A stretch of DNA of 39,211 nucleotides from Clostridia bacterium (GCA_900754805.1 CAAEEE010000262.1:1-39211), one strand, 5' to 3'; positions 17,362 to 26,547 are shown, counted from the stretch's first letter. Made by a program: numbers and translations. The notes: a model not told the origin generated them from the letters alone.

Positions 17362-17370
17362 TGATATACT
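17362..17370 (+). promoter_or_regulatory. Candidate extended -10 promoter of the CofE-like gene
   Basis: TGATATACT fits TGn plus TATACT. A dyad TTGTG-N8-CACAA (17375-17392) covers the start region downstream and could be an operator. Confidence 0.45.
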
Positions 17371-17474
17371 TAATTTGTGTGATTTTGCACAAAAAAATAT
17401 TGTTTTAGAACGCCGAAAAGGTTAATCTGCATGAACGGATCCGGCAGGATACTTATGCAAAGGAGAATAAAATT

Positions 17475-18665
17475 ATGACAAGAAGAATCGGTACAGTGTC
17501 CCGCGGCATTCGCGGACCTATCGTACAAGAAGGAGACGATCTCAGAAAGATTGTAGTTGACACATTTATGGCATGTGTGGAAGGCGGAGATTTTGAAATC
17601 GGAAACAAAGATGTCCTTGCTATTACAGAATCTATTCTTGCGCGCTCGCAGAAAAATTATGCGACCACAGAGCAGCTTGCAAAAGATGTAGCAAGCAAGC
17701 TCGGAGGAGAAACTGTCGGAGTGGTTTTCCCGATTCTCAGCAGAAACAGATTCGCAATCTGTCTCCGCGGAATCGCAAAGGGGTGCAGGAAAGTTGTTTT
17801 GATGCTCAGCTACCCGAGTGACGAGGTGGGAAATCACATTTTGGATCTTGATTTGATGGATGAAAAGGGGATTGACCCGTACAGAGATGTTTTGACGCAG
17901 GAAAAGTTCGAGGAACTTTTCGGAAAGTCCCGTCATCCATTTACAGATGTAGACTATGTAAATTACTATAAGAGTTTGATTGAGGAGGAAGGTGCTGAGG
18001 CGGAAATTATCTTTGCAAACAACCCAAGAAAAATTCTTGAGTATGCAGACAGTGTAATCTGTGCAGATATTCACACAAGAGCGAGAACGAAGAGACTGAT
18101 TAAGGAAGCAGGCGGCAGGACTGTTCTCGGAATGGATGACCTTCTGAATGCACCTGTAGACGGTTCCGGCTACAACCCTGACTACGGTATTTTAGGCTCA
18201 AATAAGGCGACGGAAGGTACAATTAAACTGTTCCCAATCAACTGCCAGGAATTCGTAGAAGGCATTCAGGCAGATATCAAGGAAAAGACCGGAAAGACGA
18301 TTGAAGTTATGGTCTATGGAGATGGTGCTTTTAAAGATCCGGTGGGAAAGATTTGGGAGCTTGCAGATCCGGTTGTTTCACCGGGATTCACAAACGGACT
18401 GATCGGGCAGCCGAACGAGCTGAAGCTGAAGTACCTTGCAGACAATGATTTCGGTGATTTGAGAGGGGATGAGCTGAAGGCGGCTATTGAAACAGCTATT
18501 AAGGAAAAGGATGCAAACCTTGTCGGACAGATGGCAACGGAGGGCACGACACCGAGACATCTGACGGACCTGCTCGGCTCGCTGTGCGACCTGACATCGG
18601 GCTCCGGAGACAAGGGAACACCGTTTATTTACATTCAGGGATATTTCGATAATTACACAGACTAA
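17475..18665 (+). CDS. Coenzyme F420-0:L-glutamate ligase (CofE)-family protein
   Basis: This 396-residue protein resembles the CofE/FbiB ligase family. The N-terminus (TRRIGTVSRGIRGPIVQEGDDL) and the KDVLAITESILAR segment are typical, as is the late glycine-rich SPGFTNGLIGQPNELKLKYLAD region. Family members form gamma-glutamyl amides using GTP. Clostridia generally do not make F420, and no other F420 gene is in the window, so the real substrate is unknown and the common database name should be read as a family label. AAAGGAG precedes the ATG. It is followed 55 bp downstream by the Cys-rich DUF2284 gene in the same direction, with at most a weak hairpin between, so the two may share a transcript. 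Confidence 0.8.
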   Translation: MTRRIGTVSRGIRGPIVQEGDDLRKIVVDTFMACVEGGDFEIGNKDVLAITESILARSQKNYATTEQLAKDVASKLGGETVGVVFPILSRNRFAICLRGIAKGCRKVVLMLSYPSDEVGNHILDLDLMDEKGIDPYRDVLTQEKFEELFGKSRHPFTDVDYVNYYKSLIEEEGAEAEIIFANNPRKILEYADSVICADIHTRARTKRLIKEAGGRTVLGMDDLLNAPVDGSGYNPDYGILGSNKATEGTIKLFPINCQEFVEGIQADIKEKTGKTIEVMVYGDGAFKDPVGKIWELADPVVSPGFTNGLIGQPNELKLKYLADNDFGDLRGDELKAAIETAIKEKDANLVGQMATEGTTPRHLTDLLGSLCDLTSGSGDKGTPFIYIQGYFDNYTD

Positions 18666-18720
18666 AAAGTAATCAAAGAGTGTCTATAGGTGCTCTTTTG
18701 CATCAAGGAGGGCTTTTATA

Positions 18721-19254
18721 ATGTATACAATTGAAAAGCACGAAGCGGAAATTTCGATAAAGGACTATATGGAGCAGTACGTAAATGTTGCGGAATTCCT
18801 GGAATGCTGCAAAGCTTGCCCAAACTACGATAAAGTTTGGTCATGCCCGTCGTATGACTTCAACCCTGAGGATTATTGGAAAAAATATAATACATTGATG
18901 GTCAGAGGCTATAAAATTATTTTCGATCCGGAAACCACTTCCTTGGATGACAGCTTCGCAGCGATGAAGGAAGTAAAGGCGCAGATGAGCAAGGAACTGT
19001 TTCAGCTTGAGGAAGAAATTCCGGAATCGGTTTCTCTTTCCGCCGGCAATTGTATAACCTGTGGAGAAGATAACTGCAGCAGACCTTTAGATGAACCGTG
19101 TCGTTTCCCGGAAAAAATGAGATATTCGATTGAATCTATCGGAGGCAATGTCGGCAAGACCGCGCATGACTTACTCGGCTGTGATATAGAATGGATGGAA
19201 GAAGGAAAAGTTCCATCGCACTTCGTTCTTGTGGGCGGACTGCTGAAGCCGTGA
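18721..19254 (+). CDS. DUF2284 predicted metal-binding protein
   Basis: This 177-residue soluble protein has two Cys clusters: CCKACPNYDKVWSCPSY (about 40-56) and CITCGEDNCSRPLDEPC (about 104-120), then an MRYSIESIGGNV segment. This pattern is that of DUF2284, a family predicted to bind iron-sulfur or another metal; its function is not known. AAGGAGGGC lies upstream of the ATG. It follows the CofE-like gene and is closed by a strong terminator, so the two probably form a unit. Nothing in the sequence tells whether it acts in redox, sensing or maturation. Confidence 0.85.
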   Translation: MYTIEKHEAEISIKDYMEQYVNVAEFLECCKACPNYDKVWSCPSYDFNPEDYWKKYNTLMVRGYKIIFDPETTSLDDSFAAMKEVKAQMSKELFQLEEEIPESVSLSAGNCITCGEDNCSRPLDEPCRFPEKMRYSIESIGGNVGKTAHDLLGCDIEWMEEGKVPSHFVLVGGLLKP

Positions 19255-19298
19255 GGCATAAAAACAAGGCTGCGAATAAAAATGCATATATTAATTAT

Positions 19299-19336
19299 AA
19301 AGCCCGAGAAAGCATGTAAGCTTTCTGCGGGCTTTT
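19299..19336. terminator. Strong bidirectional terminator
   Basis: AAAGCCCG-AGAAAGC (19299-19313) pairs with GCTTTCTGCGGGCTTT (19320-19335) with one bulge, followed by T. The reverse strand also has TTTATAATTAATA after the stem, so it can stop both the DUF2284 transcript and the oncoming nfn transcript. Confidence 0.85.
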
Positions 19337-19360
19337 AAAGTAAACTTGAAATTTATTTCA

Positions 19361-19387
19361 GGTGGCGGAGTGAGCGCCACCGTTTTT
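19361..19387 (+). terminator. Hairpin with T-run at the nfnB 3' side
   Basis: GGTGGCG (19361-19367) pairs with CGCCACC (19375-19381), followed by GTTTTT on the plus strand. Its polarity fits plus-strand transcription, protecting nfnB from antisense read-through; on the minus strand it may act as a 3'-end structure. Confidence 0.6.
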
Positions 19388-19405
19388 GTTGTTTAGGAAT
19401 CTGTC

Positions 19406-20797
19406 CTATTTCTTTGAAAGGTATTCGTCAATGCTTGCAGCAGCAGTTTTGCCTGCGCCCATAGCCTTGATTACGGTTGCAGCACCTGTTACAGCGTCGC
19501 CGCCTGCGAAGATACCTTCACGGTTCGTTGCAGCTGCAGCATCCGTTCCGATTCCGCCCTTCTGGTTTGCTTCGAGCTTTTCAGTAGTGTCAAGAATCAG
19601 AGTGTTGAGCTTCGTTCCGATGGACATGATAACCATGTCTACAGGAATTTCGAAGTTGGAACCTTCTTTTGCGATAGGTTTTCTTCTTCCGGAAGCATCC
19701 GGTTCGCCGAGTTCCATTTCAACACATTCGATGGCTCTTACGTTGCCCTTTTCGTCGCCGAGAATCTGAACCGGGTTGTTCAGAAGCTTGAAGATGATAC
19801 CTTCTTCCATAGCGTGGTGTACTTCTTCCGCTCTTGCAGGAAGTTCATCCATACTACGACGATAGATGATATATACTTCGCTTGCGCCCATTCTCTTTGC
19901 ACAGCGAGCAGCGTCCATAGCTACGTTACCGCCGCCTACGATAGCAATCTTGTCTGCGTGCATGATTGGAGTATCATATTCAGGAAGGTAAGCCTTCATC
20001 AGGTTGATACGAGTTAAGTATTCGTTTGCGGAGCAAACGCCGATGAGGTTTTCGCCCGGAATATGCATGAAGGAAGGAAGACCTGCGCCTGTTCCGATGA
20101 ATACGGATTCATAGCCTTCTTCTTTCATAAGTTCGTCAACTGTGATTGCGCGTCCTACAACTGCGTCTGTAACGAACTTAACGCCCTTTGCTTCGAGCTT
20201 TGCAACTTCAGCAGCTACGATTTCCTTCGGGAGACGGAACTGAGGGATACCGTAAACGAGTACGCCGCCCGTCTTATGAAGAGCTTCGTAAACTGTTACT
20301 TCATAACCCTTGTTGATTAAGTCGCCCGCGCATGCAAGGCCTGCAGGGCCTGCACCGATGATAGCAACTTTGTGACCGTTTCCTTCTACAGGAGCGATTT
20401 CTTCGTCGCCAAAGTTTGCTGCGTGCCAGTCTGCTACAAATCTTTCAAGACGGCCGATTGCAACGGATTCGCCTTTACCACACTGTACGCACTGACCCTG
20501 GCACTGGTTTTCCTGAGGACATACACGACCGCAGATTGCAGGAAGGGAGCTGTCCTGGGAAATGATTTCATAAGCTGCTTCGAAGTCACCTTCCGCAACC
20601 TTTGCAATGAAATCAGGAATCTTGATGTTTACCGGACATCCGGAAACACAAGGTTTCTTGCGGCATCTCAGGCAGCGCATTGCTTCTCTGATTGCCATAT
20701 CTTCTGTATAACCTGTACATACTTCCAAGAAGTTTTTGTTTCTTACGTCAGGAGCCTGTTCAGGCATAGCATTTTGCTTGTTTACTAAATTAATCAT
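19406..20797 (-). CDS. nfnB: NfnB / GltA-type NAD(P)H oxidoreductase, large subunit
   Basis: This 463-residue protein is the large subunit of NADH-dependent ferredoxin:NADP+ oxidoreductase (or the related sulfide dehydrogenase/GltA-like family). The N-terminal iron-sulfur part has CLRCRKKPCVSGCP and CGRVCPQENQCQGQC. An FAD site GAGPAGLACAGDL and an NAD(P) site GGGNVAMDAAR follow, and the end has FAGGDAVTGAATV. The ATG at 20797 follows AGGAGGTG by eight bases; a longer frame from a GTG at 20809 lies inside that site and was rejected. It overlaps the end of nfnA by 8 bases, so the two are translationally coupled. Nfn couples reduced ferredoxin and NADH oxidation to NADP+ reduction by flavin-based bifurcation, fitting its place behind PFOR. 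Confidence 0.88.
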   Translation of the reverse strand: MINLVNKQNAMPEQAPDVRNKNFLEVCTGYTEDMAIREAMRCLRCRKKPCVSGCPVNIKIPDFIAKVAEGDFEAAYEIISQDSSLPAICGRVCPQENQCQGQCVQCGKGESVAIGRLERFVADWHAANFGDEEIAPVEGNGHKVAIIGAGPAGLACAGDLINKGYEVTVYEALHKTGGVLVYGIPQFRLPKEIVAAEVAKLEAKGVKFVTDAVVGRAITVDELMKEEGYESVFIGTGAGLPSFMHIPGENLIGVCSANEYLTRINLMKAYLPEYDTPIMHADKIAIVGGGNVAMDAARCAKRMGASEVYIIYRRSMDELPARAEEVHHAMEEGIIFKLLNNPVQILGDEKGNVRAIECVEMELGEPDASGRRKPIAKEGSNFEIPVDMVIMSIGTKLNTLILDTTEKLEANQKGGIGTDAAAATNREGIFAGGDAVTGAATVIKAMGAGKTAAASIDEYLSKK

Positions 20798-21644
20798 GGT
20801 AACGAACACCTCCTGTTAATCTGCAAACGTGAGCTCTGTCTTCTGCTTCCTGATCTTTGTAGTAGTTTGATCTCTTGAGGAGGTCATCCCAGTCTACTAA
20901 AGAACCGTCGAATTCAGGTCCGTCCACGCATACGAATTTGTCTTCGCCGCCGATCATGCATCTGCAGCCGCCGCACATTCCTGTACCGTCGATCATGTAA
21001 GCGGTAAGGGAAGCAACGGAAGGGATGTTGTACTTCGCAGCGATTTCACAAACGAGTTTCATCATGATTGGAGGTCCAACCGCAACGATTTCGTCGAATT
21101 TTTCGCCCTTCTGGATGAGCTCTTCGAGCTTCTGTGTCGTGAAAGCTTTTTCGCCGTAGGAACCGTCGTCGGTTACAACGTAAAGTTCATCAACATTTTC
21201 TCTGAATTCGTCTTCCAGAATAACTAAGTCTTTATTCTTGAAACCTTCGATCATTGTTGTTCTTACGCCATGGTCATGCATGCCGGAAGCGAGAGGATAA
21301 GCAAGTGCGTTACCGGTACCGCCGCCTACAACGCATACGCTCTTCAGTCCGTCCATGTGGGTCGGCTTGCCGAGAGGGCCAACGATGTCAGCGAAGCAGT
21401 CGCCCACTTCGAGCTGGTCCATAAGCATGGTTGTTCTGCCTACTGCAGCGTAGATTAAATCGATAGTTCCGTCTTTTTCATTGTGTCCTGCCATGGTGAG
21501 AGGAATTCTTTCACCAAATTCATCAGTACGAAGAATGATGAACTGACCAGGTCTTGCTTTACGAGCAACAAGCGGAGCATAGATCTTAAGCCATACCATG
21601 TTGTCGTTCAGTCTTCTTTTATAAGTTACTTCAAACCTTTTCAT
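20790..21644 (-). CDS. nfnA: NfnA, ferredoxin-NADP+ reductase-like small subunit
   Basis: This 284-residue protein has an FAD-binding domain (RPGQFIILR near residue 35-45), an NAD(P)-binding domain (VCVVGGGTGNALAYPLA) and a C-terminal [2Fe-2S] site with MCGGCRCMIGG and CVDGPEFDG. This order is that of NfnA and of the HydG/PyrK-like reductases; pairing with nfnB fixes the assignment. The ATG at 21644 lies nine bases after AGGAGG; an in-frame ATG at 21653 is directly against that site and is unlikely. It follows PFOR by 17 bp. It probably provides NADPH from the reduced ferredoxin that PFOR makes. Confidence 0.88.
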   Translation of the reverse strand: MKRFEVTYKRRLNDNMVWLKIYAPLVARKARPGQFIILRTDEFGERIPLTMAGHNEKDGTIDLIYAAVGRTTMLMDQLEVGDCFADIVGPLGKPTHMDGLKSVCVVGGGTGNALAYPLASGMHDHGVRTTMIEGFKNKDLVILEDEFRENVDELYVVTDDGSYGEKAFTTQKLEELIQKGEKFDEIVAVGPPIMMKLVCEIAAKYNIPSVASLTAYMIDGTGMCGGCRCMIGGEDKFVCVDGPEFDGSLVDWDDLLKRSNYYKDQEAEDRAHVCRLTGGVRYHD

Positions 21645-21661
21645 GTAAATCATCCTCCTTT

Positions 21662-24600
21662 CTATTTCTCAAAGCTGTCCTGACGGTGCTTGAGTGTCTT
21701 ATATCTGTCAAGAGCTATTTCTTCACCCTTTTCGAAGAGTTCTTCAGCTCTTTCAGGGAATTTAAGCTCAAGTGAGTTGTAACGAACTTCGCCCATGATG
21801 AAGTCTTTGTAGCTTTCGGTTGGAGCAGCACTGTCGATGGAAAGCGGATTCTTGCCTTCTGCCGCGAGAGCAGGGTTGTATCTTAACAGATCCCAGTAAC
21901 CGGAGCGTACTGCCTTCTTCATTTCGAGCATTGACTTGTTCATGCCGGCTTTGATACCGTGGTTGATACATGGAGCGTATGCAATGATGAGGGACGGTCC
22001 GTCATAGCTTTCCGCTTCGCGTAATGCTTTCAGAGTCTGTTCCGGATTTGCACCCATAGCAATCTGAGCTACATATACATAACCGTAAGCCATAGCGATC
22101 TGAGCAAGATCTTTCTTCTTTACGGATTTACCGGAAGCTGCGAATTTCGCAACAGCACCGATAGGAGTTGACTTGGAGGACTGTCCGCCTGTGTTGGAGT
22201 AAACTTCCGTATCGAATACAATGATGTTTACGTTTTCGCCGGATGCCAGTACGTGGTCAACGCCGCCGTAACCGATATCGTATGCCCAGCCGTCACCGCC
22301 GAAGATCCACATGGATGGCTTAATCAGCATGTCTTTATTGTCAACTACATATTTAGCGTCTGCATTCTTGTCTGCAATCTTTTCTGCTTCTGCAAGGAGG
22401 ATGTTTCCTGTAACTTCTGCCTGTTTTGCATTGTTCATGGAAGCAACCCATGCTTTTGCAGGAACGCCGATTACGTCATAAAGTCTTTCTGCTGCGGACT
22501 TCAGTTCGTTTCTTCTTGCGTTCATGGATGTTGCCATACCGAAACCGAATTCAGCATTGTCTTCGAATAAGGAGTTAGCCCAAGCAGGTCCTTTACCTTC
22601 CTTATTTACTGTGTAAGGAGTGGAAGGAGCTGATGCACCCCAAATGGAGGAACATCCTGTTGCGTTTGCGATAAACATTCTGTCACCGAACAACTGAGTG
22701 ATTAACTTAGCGTAAGGAGATTCGCCGCATCCCGGGCAAGCGCCTGAGAATTCCATAAGAGGAGTCTTGAACTGGGAACCCTTAACTGTGTTATCCTTGA
22801 ACGGAACTTCTTTTTCATCGATGTCTTTGTATAAGTGATCGAATTTAGCCTGCTGAGCATGCATGAATTCGTCTTCTGCAGGAGCCATGGTGATAGCTTT
22901 GTTTCTTGCAGGACATACTTCTGCGCAGGAGCCGCATCCGGTACAATCCATGAGGGAGAATCCAAGGGTGAACTTGTATTCCTTAGCACCCTTCATTGCA
23001 GTTGTATCTGTAACGCCTTCTGCCTCAGCATCTGTAAGTACGAACGGTCTAACAACACCGTGCGGACATACATAAGAACACCAGTTACACTGCATACAGT
23101 TCTTGATGTTCCAGTGCGGAAGATCTGCAGCGATACCACGCTTTTCGTAAGCAGCGGTACCTGCAGGCATCATGCCGTTTGCTGTGGATAAGAACTTGGA
23201 TACAGGAACGTTGTCTGCTGTGAGGTTTCCTGTCGGAACGAGGATGTCGTTCAGGAATTCAGTGTGGAGCTGATCGCGGCCTATAAGTGCAGGAGCCGGT
23301 GCGTCGTCTTCAACTGTCTTCCAGCTTTCAGGAACTTCAACTTTATGGATATGAGTGATACCCGCATCAACAGCAGCACAGTTCATGTCTACGATGTTTT
23401 GACCCTTTCTGCCGTATGTCTTCTTGATTGCGTCCTTCATATAACCAACCGCTTCATCAATCGGAATGATGTCAGCAAGTTTGAAGAATGCAGCCTGAAG
23501 GATAGAGTTGGTTCTTCTTGCGCCAAGACCGATTTCCTTAGCAAGAGAAACAGCGTCGCAAGTGTAGAACTGAACATTGTTCTGTGCGATATATCTCTTA
23601 ACCTGTCCCGGTAATTTTTCTTCAAGTTCATCATCTGACCATGTGCAGTTGAGCAGGAAGAATCCGCCCGGTTTTACATCCTGAACCATTTCATACTTAT
23701 ACAGATATGCTTCATTGTGACATGCAACGAAGTCAGCCTGTTTTACATAATAAGTCGAACGAATCGGTTCATGTCCGAATCTAAGGTGAGAAATCGTCAC
23801 ACCGCCGGATTTCTTGGAGTCATACTGGAAGTATGCCTGTGCCTTCATGTCAGTATGGTCACCGATGATTTTAACAGAGTTCTTGTTTGCACCAACCGTA
23901 CCGTCAGCACCAAGACCCCAGAATTTACAAGCCTTTGTTCCCTTAGGAGCAACATCCGGATTTTCGGAACCGTGGATGGAAAGGTTTGTAACGTCGTCAA
24001 AGATGGAAAGTGTGAATTCTTTCTTAGGTGCATCCGACCATAAGTTTTCATATACTGCAAGTACATCGCCAGGCTGTACGTCCTTGGAACCAAGACCGTA
24101 TCTGCCGCCGCAGATGAAGCAGTTTTCGAATTCTGTTCCTCTGATTGCAGCAACCATGTCGAGGAATAAAGGTTCGCCGAGTCCGCCCGGTTCTTTTGTT
24201 CTGTCAAGTACAGCAATCTTCTTAACTGTCTTAGGCATAACGTTGAAGAGGTACTTGTTGGACCAAGGTCTGTAAAGGTGAACTTCGATGATGCCGACTT
24301 TCTTGCCCTTTGCATTGAGGTAATCAATAACTTCTTCTGCACATTCACAAACAGAACCCATCGCTACGATAACTTCTGTTGCATCCGGAGCACCATAGTA
24401 GTTGAACGGCTTATAGTCTGTACCGATCTTAGCGTTAACTTTTTCCATATATTCATTAACGAGATCCGGAGTTTCGTTGTATACAACGTTACATGCTTCT
24501 CTGTGCTGGAAGAAAGTTTCCGGTTGTTCCGCGGAACCCATTGTGTGTGGGTGGTTTGGATGAAGTGCGTTGTCCTTGAATGCCTTGAGTGCATCCCAGT

Positions 24601-25183
24601 CAACCATTTCCTTCAAATCTTCGTAGTCCCATGTTTCGATCTTCTGCTGTTCGTGGGAAGTTCTGAAACCGTCGAAGAAGTGGAGCATAGGAAGATGTCC
24701 GCCGATTGCTGAAAGGTGAGCAACTGCGGCAAGATCCATAGCCTGCTGTACAGAGTTTGATGCAAGCATCGCAAAACCTGTCTGACGACAACCCATAACG
24801 TCGGAGTGGTCGCCGAAGATATTCAGTGCATGTGTAGCAACGCAGCGAGCAGCTACGTGGAATACAGTAGGAGTCTGTTCGCCGGCTAATTTATACATAT
24901 TCGGAATCATAAGAAGCAAGCCCTGGGAAGCTGTGAATGTAGATGTCAGAGCACCGGCAGCGATAGCACCGTGAACCGCACCTGCAGCACCTGCTTCGGA
25001 CTGCATTTCTACGATTTTAACTTTTTCGCCAAAGATGTTGGTTCTGTCCTGGGAAACCCATTCGTCCATGTTTTCTGCCATAGGTGAGGATGGTGTAATC
25101 GGATAAATTGCAGCAACCTCAGAGAACGCATAAGCAACATGAGCAGCAGCGGCGTTTCCGTCCATAGTTTTTAATTTTCTCAT
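21662..25183 (-). CDS. nifJ: Pyruvate:ferredoxin (flavodoxin) oxidoreductase
   Basis: This full-length 1173-residue single-chain PFOR oxidises pyruvate with CoA to acetyl-CoA, CO2 and reduced ferredoxin. The N-terminus has the pyruvate-binding AYPITPSSPM-like loop (IYPITPSSPMAE). Two [4Fe-4S] sites are CMQCNWCSYVCP and CTGCGSCAEVCP, and a proximal cluster motif is GACPGCGESPYAK. The thiamine-diphosphate site has GGDGWAYDIGYGG and FDTEVYSNTGGQ. It lies two bases after the polyferredoxin gene and 17 bases before nfnA, so all four are one operon. In this cell it would burn pyruvate, including that from alanine released by OrtAB. Confidence 0.96.
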   Translation of the reverse strand: MRKLKTMDGNAAAAHVAYAFSEVAAIYPITPSSPMAENMDEWVSQDRTNIFGEKVKIVEMQSEAGAAGAVHGAIAAGALTSTFTASQGLLLMIPNMYKLAGEQTPTVFHVAARCVATHALNIFGDHSDVMGCRQTGFAMLASNSVQQAMDLAAVAHLSAIGGHLPMLHFFDGFRTSHEQQKIETWDYEDLKEMVDWDALKAFKDNALHPNHPHTMGSAEQPETFFQHREACNVVYNETPDLVNEYMEKVNAKIGTDYKPFNYYGAPDATEVIVAMGSVCECAEEVIDYLNAKGKKVGIIEVHLYRPWSNKYLFNVMPKTVKKIAVLDRTKEPGGLGEPLFLDMVAAIRGTEFENCFICGGRYGLGSKDVQPGDVLAVYENLWSDAPKKEFTLSIFDDVTNLSIHGSENPDVAPKGTKACKFWGLGADGTVGANKNSVKIIGDHTDMKAQAYFQYDSKKSGGVTISHLRFGHEPIRSTYYVKQADFVACHNEAYLYKYEMVQDVKPGGFFLLNCTWSDDELEEKLPGQVKRYIAQNNVQFYTCDAVSLAKEIGLGARRTNSILQAAFFKLADIIPIDEAVGYMKDAIKKTYGRKGQNIVDMNCAAVDAGITHIHKVEVPESWKTVEDDAPAPALIGRDQLHTEFLNDILVPTGNLTADNVPVSKFLSTANGMMPAGTAAYEKRGIAADLPHWNIKNCMQCNWCSYVCPHGVVRPFVLTDAEAEGVTDTTAMKGAKEYKFTLGFSLMDCTGCGSCAEVCPARNKAITMAPAEDEFMHAQQAKFDHLYKDIDEKEVPFKDNTVKGSQFKTPLMEFSGACPGCGESPYAKLITQLFGDRMFIANATGCSSIWGASAPSTPYTVNKEGKGPAWANSLFEDNAEFGFGMATSMNARRNELKSAAERLYDVIGVPAKAWVASMNNAKQAEVTGNILLAEAEKIADKNADAKYVVDNKDMLIKPSMWIFGGDGWAYDIGYGGVDHVLASGENVNIIVFDTEVYSNTGGQSSKSTPIGAVAKFAASGKSVKKKDLAQIAMAYGYVYVAQIAMGANPEQTLKALREAESYDGPSLIIAYAPCINHGIKAGMNKSMLEMKKAVRSGYWDLLRYNPALAAEGKNPLSIDSAAPTESYKDFIMGEVRYNSLELKFPERAEELFEKGEEIALDRYKTLKHRQDSFEK

Positions 25184-25185
25184 GT

Positions 25186-26295
25186 TTATTCTCCTTCCTT
25201 GATGCCCAAAGCTTCACGCTGCATGAAAATGTATTCCGGAACTTCCATTTCCTTAATAACATTTCTAGGGCATACATATTGACATACATGGCAGTCTTCA
25301 CAGATTTCAGGATCGATAATTGTGTGAGTGCCGTCTGCATAAATTGCGAGGTTTGGGCAGTTGGACTTGCAGTCTTCGCAGAATAAGCATCCTGTGCTGC
25401 AGACTTTTGCCTTTGTTTCACAGTCGTCTTCCGACGAGCAAGCAACCATCTTTTGACCCTTGTATGGAACAATGGTGATTAAGTGCTGCGGACATGCAAA
25501 AGTACAATCCTTACAGCCTACGCACTTGTCAGGGTCAACATAAGCAACACCGTCTACAACCTTTACAGCATCATAGCGGCAAACCGCTGTGCAGGCACCC
25601 TGACCAAGACATCCTGTTGTGCAAAGCCCCAAAGCCTTGAGATCCTGCTTAGCAGCTTCCTGACAGGTCTGAATGCCCATTTCCTTCAGCTTAGCAGAAG
25701 CTCTGCCGTCGCCGGAGCATTTTACGAAAGCAACATTTGCTTTTAAAGCTGTTAAATCGTGAAGGGTATCAACGATGATTTTCTTTTTGCATTTAACCAT
25801 GCAGGCAACGCAGCCTACACATTTGTCATAGTCGATAACTGCATGATTGTCTACGATATGTACTGCGCCTTCCGGACACGCTCTTTCGCATTCGCCGCAG
25901 GCGATACATCCGAAACCGCAGGTTTTTCTAACAAGTTCGTCGTCTTCTTCCGTGGAGGAACAAGGGATAAAGTTGGTAGCATCTTTCGGAATCATGTGAA
26001 TCAAGTGCTGTGGGCATACGCCTTCAGCCGCACAGTCGCCACAACCGTCGCACTTATCAGCATCGATTACAACTTTTCCGTTTTCGAGCTTCATAGCACC
26101 TTGTTTGCAGACCTTAATGCAATCTCCGACACCGCAGCAGCCGCTCTTACATTCGCCGCGTTTAAAGCCTGCCTCAATTAAAGCAGCGCAGGACTCAAAC
26201 TCTGCGGCTCTGGCTTTTCCCGCAGACCAACCTGCGCAAGCCACATAAGCGACCAAATTGTTTTCCCCTGTAGCAGGGGAGACATTGGTTTTCAT
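25186..26295 (-). CDS. Tandem RnfB-like polyferredoxin
   Basis: This 369-residue iron-sulfur protein has two copies of an RnfB C-terminal-like module. Copy 1 starts at VAYVACAGWSAGKARAAEF and copy 2 at VAFVKCSGDGRASAK. Each continues with a Cys cluster (CCGVGDCIKVC / CLGQGACTAVC), then CDGCGDC / CVGCKDC, CPQHLI, PCSS / ACSS, and CIACGECERACP / CLFCEDCKSNCP, ending in another four-Cys cluster. No membrane helix is seen, unlike true RnfB. The ATG at 26295 is ten bases after AGGAGG; the frame extends to 26388 without a ribosome site. It is the first gene of the PFOR operon and probably carries electrons from PFOR to Nfn or other acceptors. Confidence 0.85.
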   Translation of the reverse strand: MKTNVSPATGENNLVAYVACAGWSAGKARAAEFESCAALIEAGFKRGECKSGCCGVGDCIKVCKQGAMKLENGKVVIDADKCDGCGDCAAEGVCPQHLIHMIPKDATNFIPCSSTEEDDELVRKTCGFGCIACGECERACPEGAVHIVDNHAVIDYDKCVGCVACMVKCKKKIIVDTLHDLTALKANVAFVKCSGDGRASAKLKEMGIQTCQEAAKQDLKALGLCTTGCLGQGACTAVCRYDAVKVVDGVAYVDPDKCVGCKDCTFACPQHLITIVPYKGQKMVACSSEDDCETKAKVCSTGCLFCEDCKSNCPNLAIYADGTHTIIDPEICEDCHVCQYVCPRNVIKEMEVPEYIFMQREALGIKEGE

Positions 26296-26361
26296 AACTT
26301 TTTTGCCTCCTTTTTCAAGTTTACTATTACATCTTGTGTCATCACTATTGTACAACCGAAA

Positions 26362-26379
26362 ATGTTGAAAATTTAACAA
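26362..26379 (-). promoter_or_regulatory. Rex-like operator
   Basis: The minus strand reads TTGTTAAATTTTCAACAT. The first half is a perfect Rex half-site (TTGTTAA) and the second matches TTAACAA at five of seven bases. It lies just downstream of the predicted transcription start. Rex represses when NAD+/NADH is high, fitting a redox operon. Confidence 0.5.
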
Positions 26380-26393
26380 GCTGTACACATAAT

Positions 26394-26422
26394 ATACTAC
26401 TCTTCTGTGTATACAAAGTCAA
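26394..26422 (-). promoter_or_regulatory. Sigma-70-type promoter of the polyferredoxin-PFOR-Nfn operon
   Basis: On the minus strand, -35 TTGACT (26422-26417) and -10 TAGTAT (26399-26394) are separated by 17 bases. Confidence 0.65.
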
Positions 26423-26547
26423 TATTTTTGTCGAATGTTCTTACAAAAAAACGAAGGAAAATGTTTGAAAACAAGCGATACGTGGTAAGCGAAGGCTAAC
26501 TCGAATACTGAAATAAAAAATGTCTGTCCTAAGACAGCCGGAAGCAG

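Noticed and set aside
17475..18665. Evidence for coenzyme F420 biosynthesis
   Set aside because: A single CofE-family gene without other F420 genes; such homologues are widespread in organisms without F420.
18675..18698. Terminator between the CofE-like and DUF2284 genes
   Set aside because: Only AAAGAG/CTCTTT pairs with a 12-base loop; too weak to call.
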